Origin: Candidatus Aegiribacteria sp.
GTDB lineage: Bacteria; Fermentibacterota; Fermentibacteria; Fermentibacterales; Fermentibacteraceae
Assembly (NCBI GenBank): GCA_021107345.1
Contig: JAIOSX010000125.1
Span: forward strand, 1 to 6,605
DNA: 6,605 nt
Direction of reading: 5' to 3'
The notes below the pieces were generated by a model. It had not been told where the DNA came from. It searched no databases and saw only the letters and a program-made list of their open reading frames with translations. Shown one piece after another: positions 5,386 to 6,605 of the stretch (the first letter of the stretch is position 1; each line of letters starts with the position of its first letter). The translations under genes and the position numbers were made by a program.

Positions 5386-5403
5386 TTCAATAGAGTTCAA
5401 TAG
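5386..5403 (+). repeat. Direct repeat TTCAATAG x2 in the argF leader
   Basis: TTCAATAG occurs at 5386-5393 and 5396-5403, a 10-base period, so both copies face the same side of the helix. It lies 22 bases before the argF start and could be an operator. Neither copy matches the classical ArgR box half-site pattern well, and two 8-mers in an AT-rich leader may be chance. Confidence 0.3.
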
Positions 5404-5425
5404 TAATTATCGAAAGAGGTGCTTC

Positions 5426-6367
5426 ATGGCTGTGAATTTCAGGGGACGGAGTTTGCTAACGCTACTGGATCTTTCCGGGGACGATATACGGTACCTTCTT
5501 GATGTTTCTCACCTGCTCAAGGCTGAGAGAACCGCTTTTCAGGTTAACCAGCGGTTTAGGGGAAAGACCCTTGCCATGCTTTTCGAAAAAAGGTCGACAA
5601 GAACGCGGTGCGCTTTTGAAACAGCATTCGGGGAAGAGGGTGGCCACCCGGTATTTCTCTCCAGTTCAGATATTCAGCTTGGAGTCAAGGAAAGTATCGA
5701 AGATACGGCAAGGGTTCTCGGAAGAATGTTCGATGCAATAATATTCAGGGGTTTCAGCCAGCAAACCGTGGAAACACTGGCTGAATTCTCCGGCGTACCT
5801 GTCTACAATGGATTGACAGACATGTTCCATCCTACGCAGGTTCTTGCGGATCTGATGACCATGGAAGAAAATTTCGGACATCTGGCAGGTTTAAATTTCG
5901 TTTTTGCCGGTGACGGTAGAAACAATATGGCAAACAGCTTGATGGTGGGATGTGCCGCAATGGGTGTGAACTGTACAATTCTGGCGCCGAATTCTCTTTA
6001 TCCCGAATCAGAGCTTCTTGATACTGCATCTCAGATTGCTTATGATTCCGCTTCGACTCTTACAGTAACTTCCTCACTTGAGGAAGCTGTACCCGGAGCC
6101 GATGTTATATATACCGATGTATGGGTATCTATGGGTGAAGAGGACAAAGCCAGGGAAAGAATGAAACTTCTGGAGCCCTACAGGGTCAACTCCGAAATGA
6201 TGGAACTGGCGGATAATCCCGGAGTTATTTTCATGCACTGCCTGCCTGCGGTGAAGGGCAATGAAGTTACTGTGGATGTCATAGAGGGCAAATCTTCAGT
6301 TGTCTGGGACGAGGCAGAGAACAGAAAGCACACCATAAAGGCCCTTATGGTGGCCAGCCTTCTTTAG
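5426..6367 (+). CDS. argF: Ornithine carbamoyltransferase
   Basis: This enzyme transfers the carbamoyl group of carbamoyl phosphate to ornithine, giving citrulline and phosphate, in cytosolic arginine biosynthesis. Diagnostic motifs are all present in the 313 residues: STRTR (57-61), the carbamoyl phosphate loop; GVKES (86-90), whose Lys is catalytic; RGF (108-110); HPTQ (135-138); AGDGRNNM (161-168), start of the ornithine domain; DVWVSMGEE (231-239), the ornithine-binding SMG loop; and HCLPA (271-275), carrying the catalytic Cys272. The closing helix has AENRKHTIKALM (297-308). The insertion found after HCLPA in the E. coli enzyme is absent, as in the more common short form. The length is complete for the family. 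AGAGGTG (5415-5421) precedes the ATG by 4 bases. The catabolic arginine deiminase pathway homologue (arcB) cannot be excluded from sequence alone; no arc genes are in view. The downstream gene follows after only 11 bases. Confidence 0.95.
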   Translation: MAVNFRGRSLLTLLDLSGDDIRYLLDVSHLLKAERTAFQVNQRFRGKTLAMLFEKRSTRTRCAFETAFGEEGGHPVFLSSSDIQLGVKESIEDTARVLGRMFDAIIFRGFSQQTVETLAEFSGVPVYNGLTDMFHPTQVLADLMTMEENFGHLAGLNFVFAGDGRNNMANSLMVGCAAMGVNCTILAPNSLYPESELLDTASQIAYDSASTLTVTSSLEEAVPGADVIYTDVWVSMGEEDKARERMKLLEPYRVNSEMMELADNPGVIFMHCLPAVKGNEVTVDVIEGKSSVVWDEAENRKHTIKALMVASLL

Positions 6368-6378
6368 ATGGAGCAAAA

Positions 6379-6605
6379 ATGATTATTTTACTTCTGCTTC
6401 TGATTGCCAGTGAAGAATCGGCCGAGCTTATTCCTGTACAGCCCATGATTGAGGAAATCAATCCTGTGGAGTACGTGGTGGGACCGGGTGATGTCCTCTG
6501 GTTCTCCATACAGGGAGGGGTTCCTGCGGAACTGTCAGGAGGCGGAGCCAACTCCATTCTCTACTTGACGGTCACGCCAGATGGTTACGCTGTCATCCCT
6601 TCAAC
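6379..6605 (+). CDS. Polysaccharide export protein (Wza/SLBB type), 5' part only
   Basis: The frame is open from ATG 6379 to the right edge (75 codons). A short N-terminal hydrophobic stretch, MIILLLLLIASEESAEL, acts as a signal sequence; no lipobox Cys is present, unlike Wza itself. From about residue 33 the sequence EYVVGPGDVLWFSIQGGV, then LYLTVTPDGYAVIPS, matches the start of the Poly_export domain: the Y-x-x-G-P-G-D-x-L motif, then the V-x-x-D-G strand. Members form the periplasmic and outer-membrane channel through which capsule or exopolysaccharide leaves the cell. GGAG (6370-6373) lies 5 bases before the ATG. It starts 11 bases after the argF stop, so the two are probably co-transcribed. 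The rest of the gene, including any SLBB repeats, is beyond the window. Confidence 0.8.
   Translation, partial: MIILLLLLIASEESAELIPVQPMIEEINPVEYVVGPGDVLWFSIQGGVPAELSGGGANSILYLTVTPDGYAVIPS

Overview
The window looks like a piece of a Gram-negative bacterial chromosome. It encodes two predicted outer-membrane beta-barrels, a probable lipoprotein and the start of a Wza-type polysaccharide export protein. Most genes are near 45-50% GC. The mix (a beta-propeller lipoprotein, a DUF6794 protein, small barrels of unknown role and many secreted proteins without an assigned function) resembles uncultured FCB-group or candidate-phylum genomes such as Fermentibacterota. That placement is an impression from protein style, not a demonstrated assignment. 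No rRNA, tRNA or CRISPR array was seen.

Layout. Positions 1-1237 are read on the minus strand: a beta-propeller lipoprotein (5' part only, running off the left edge) and a small secreted DUF6794 protein with a hairpin just after its stop. A divergent intergenic stretch (1238-1659) holds hairpins and what may be the decayed end of a gene. From 1660 onward everything is on the plus strand. First comes an AT-rich orphan secreted protein (1660-2478), then about 700 bases without an intact gene that look like decayed coding DNA. Next are a small beta-barrel (3176-3670), a 158-bp palindromic mobile element inserted at that gene's stop codon, a secreted protein that looks like a catalytically dead serine beta-lactamase fold (3871-4602), and a second beta-barrel with its own promoter and a textbook terminator (4693-5340). 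The window ends with argF (5426-6367) and, 11 bases later, a polysaccharide export gene running off the right edge.

How the genes fit together. Only argF (ornithine to citrulline, arginine biosynthesis or the reverse catabolic direction) and the export gene have firm functions. They probably share a transcript, although no functional link between them is obvious. The other genes are nearly all exported cell-envelope or periplasmic proteins, apparently expressed as single units. The main points for a second look are the MITE-like element at a CTAG target, the lost active-site motifs of the beta-lactamase-like protein, paired GTT-AAC palindromes at two successive ribosome binding sites, and the compositionally foreign orphan at 1660-2478.
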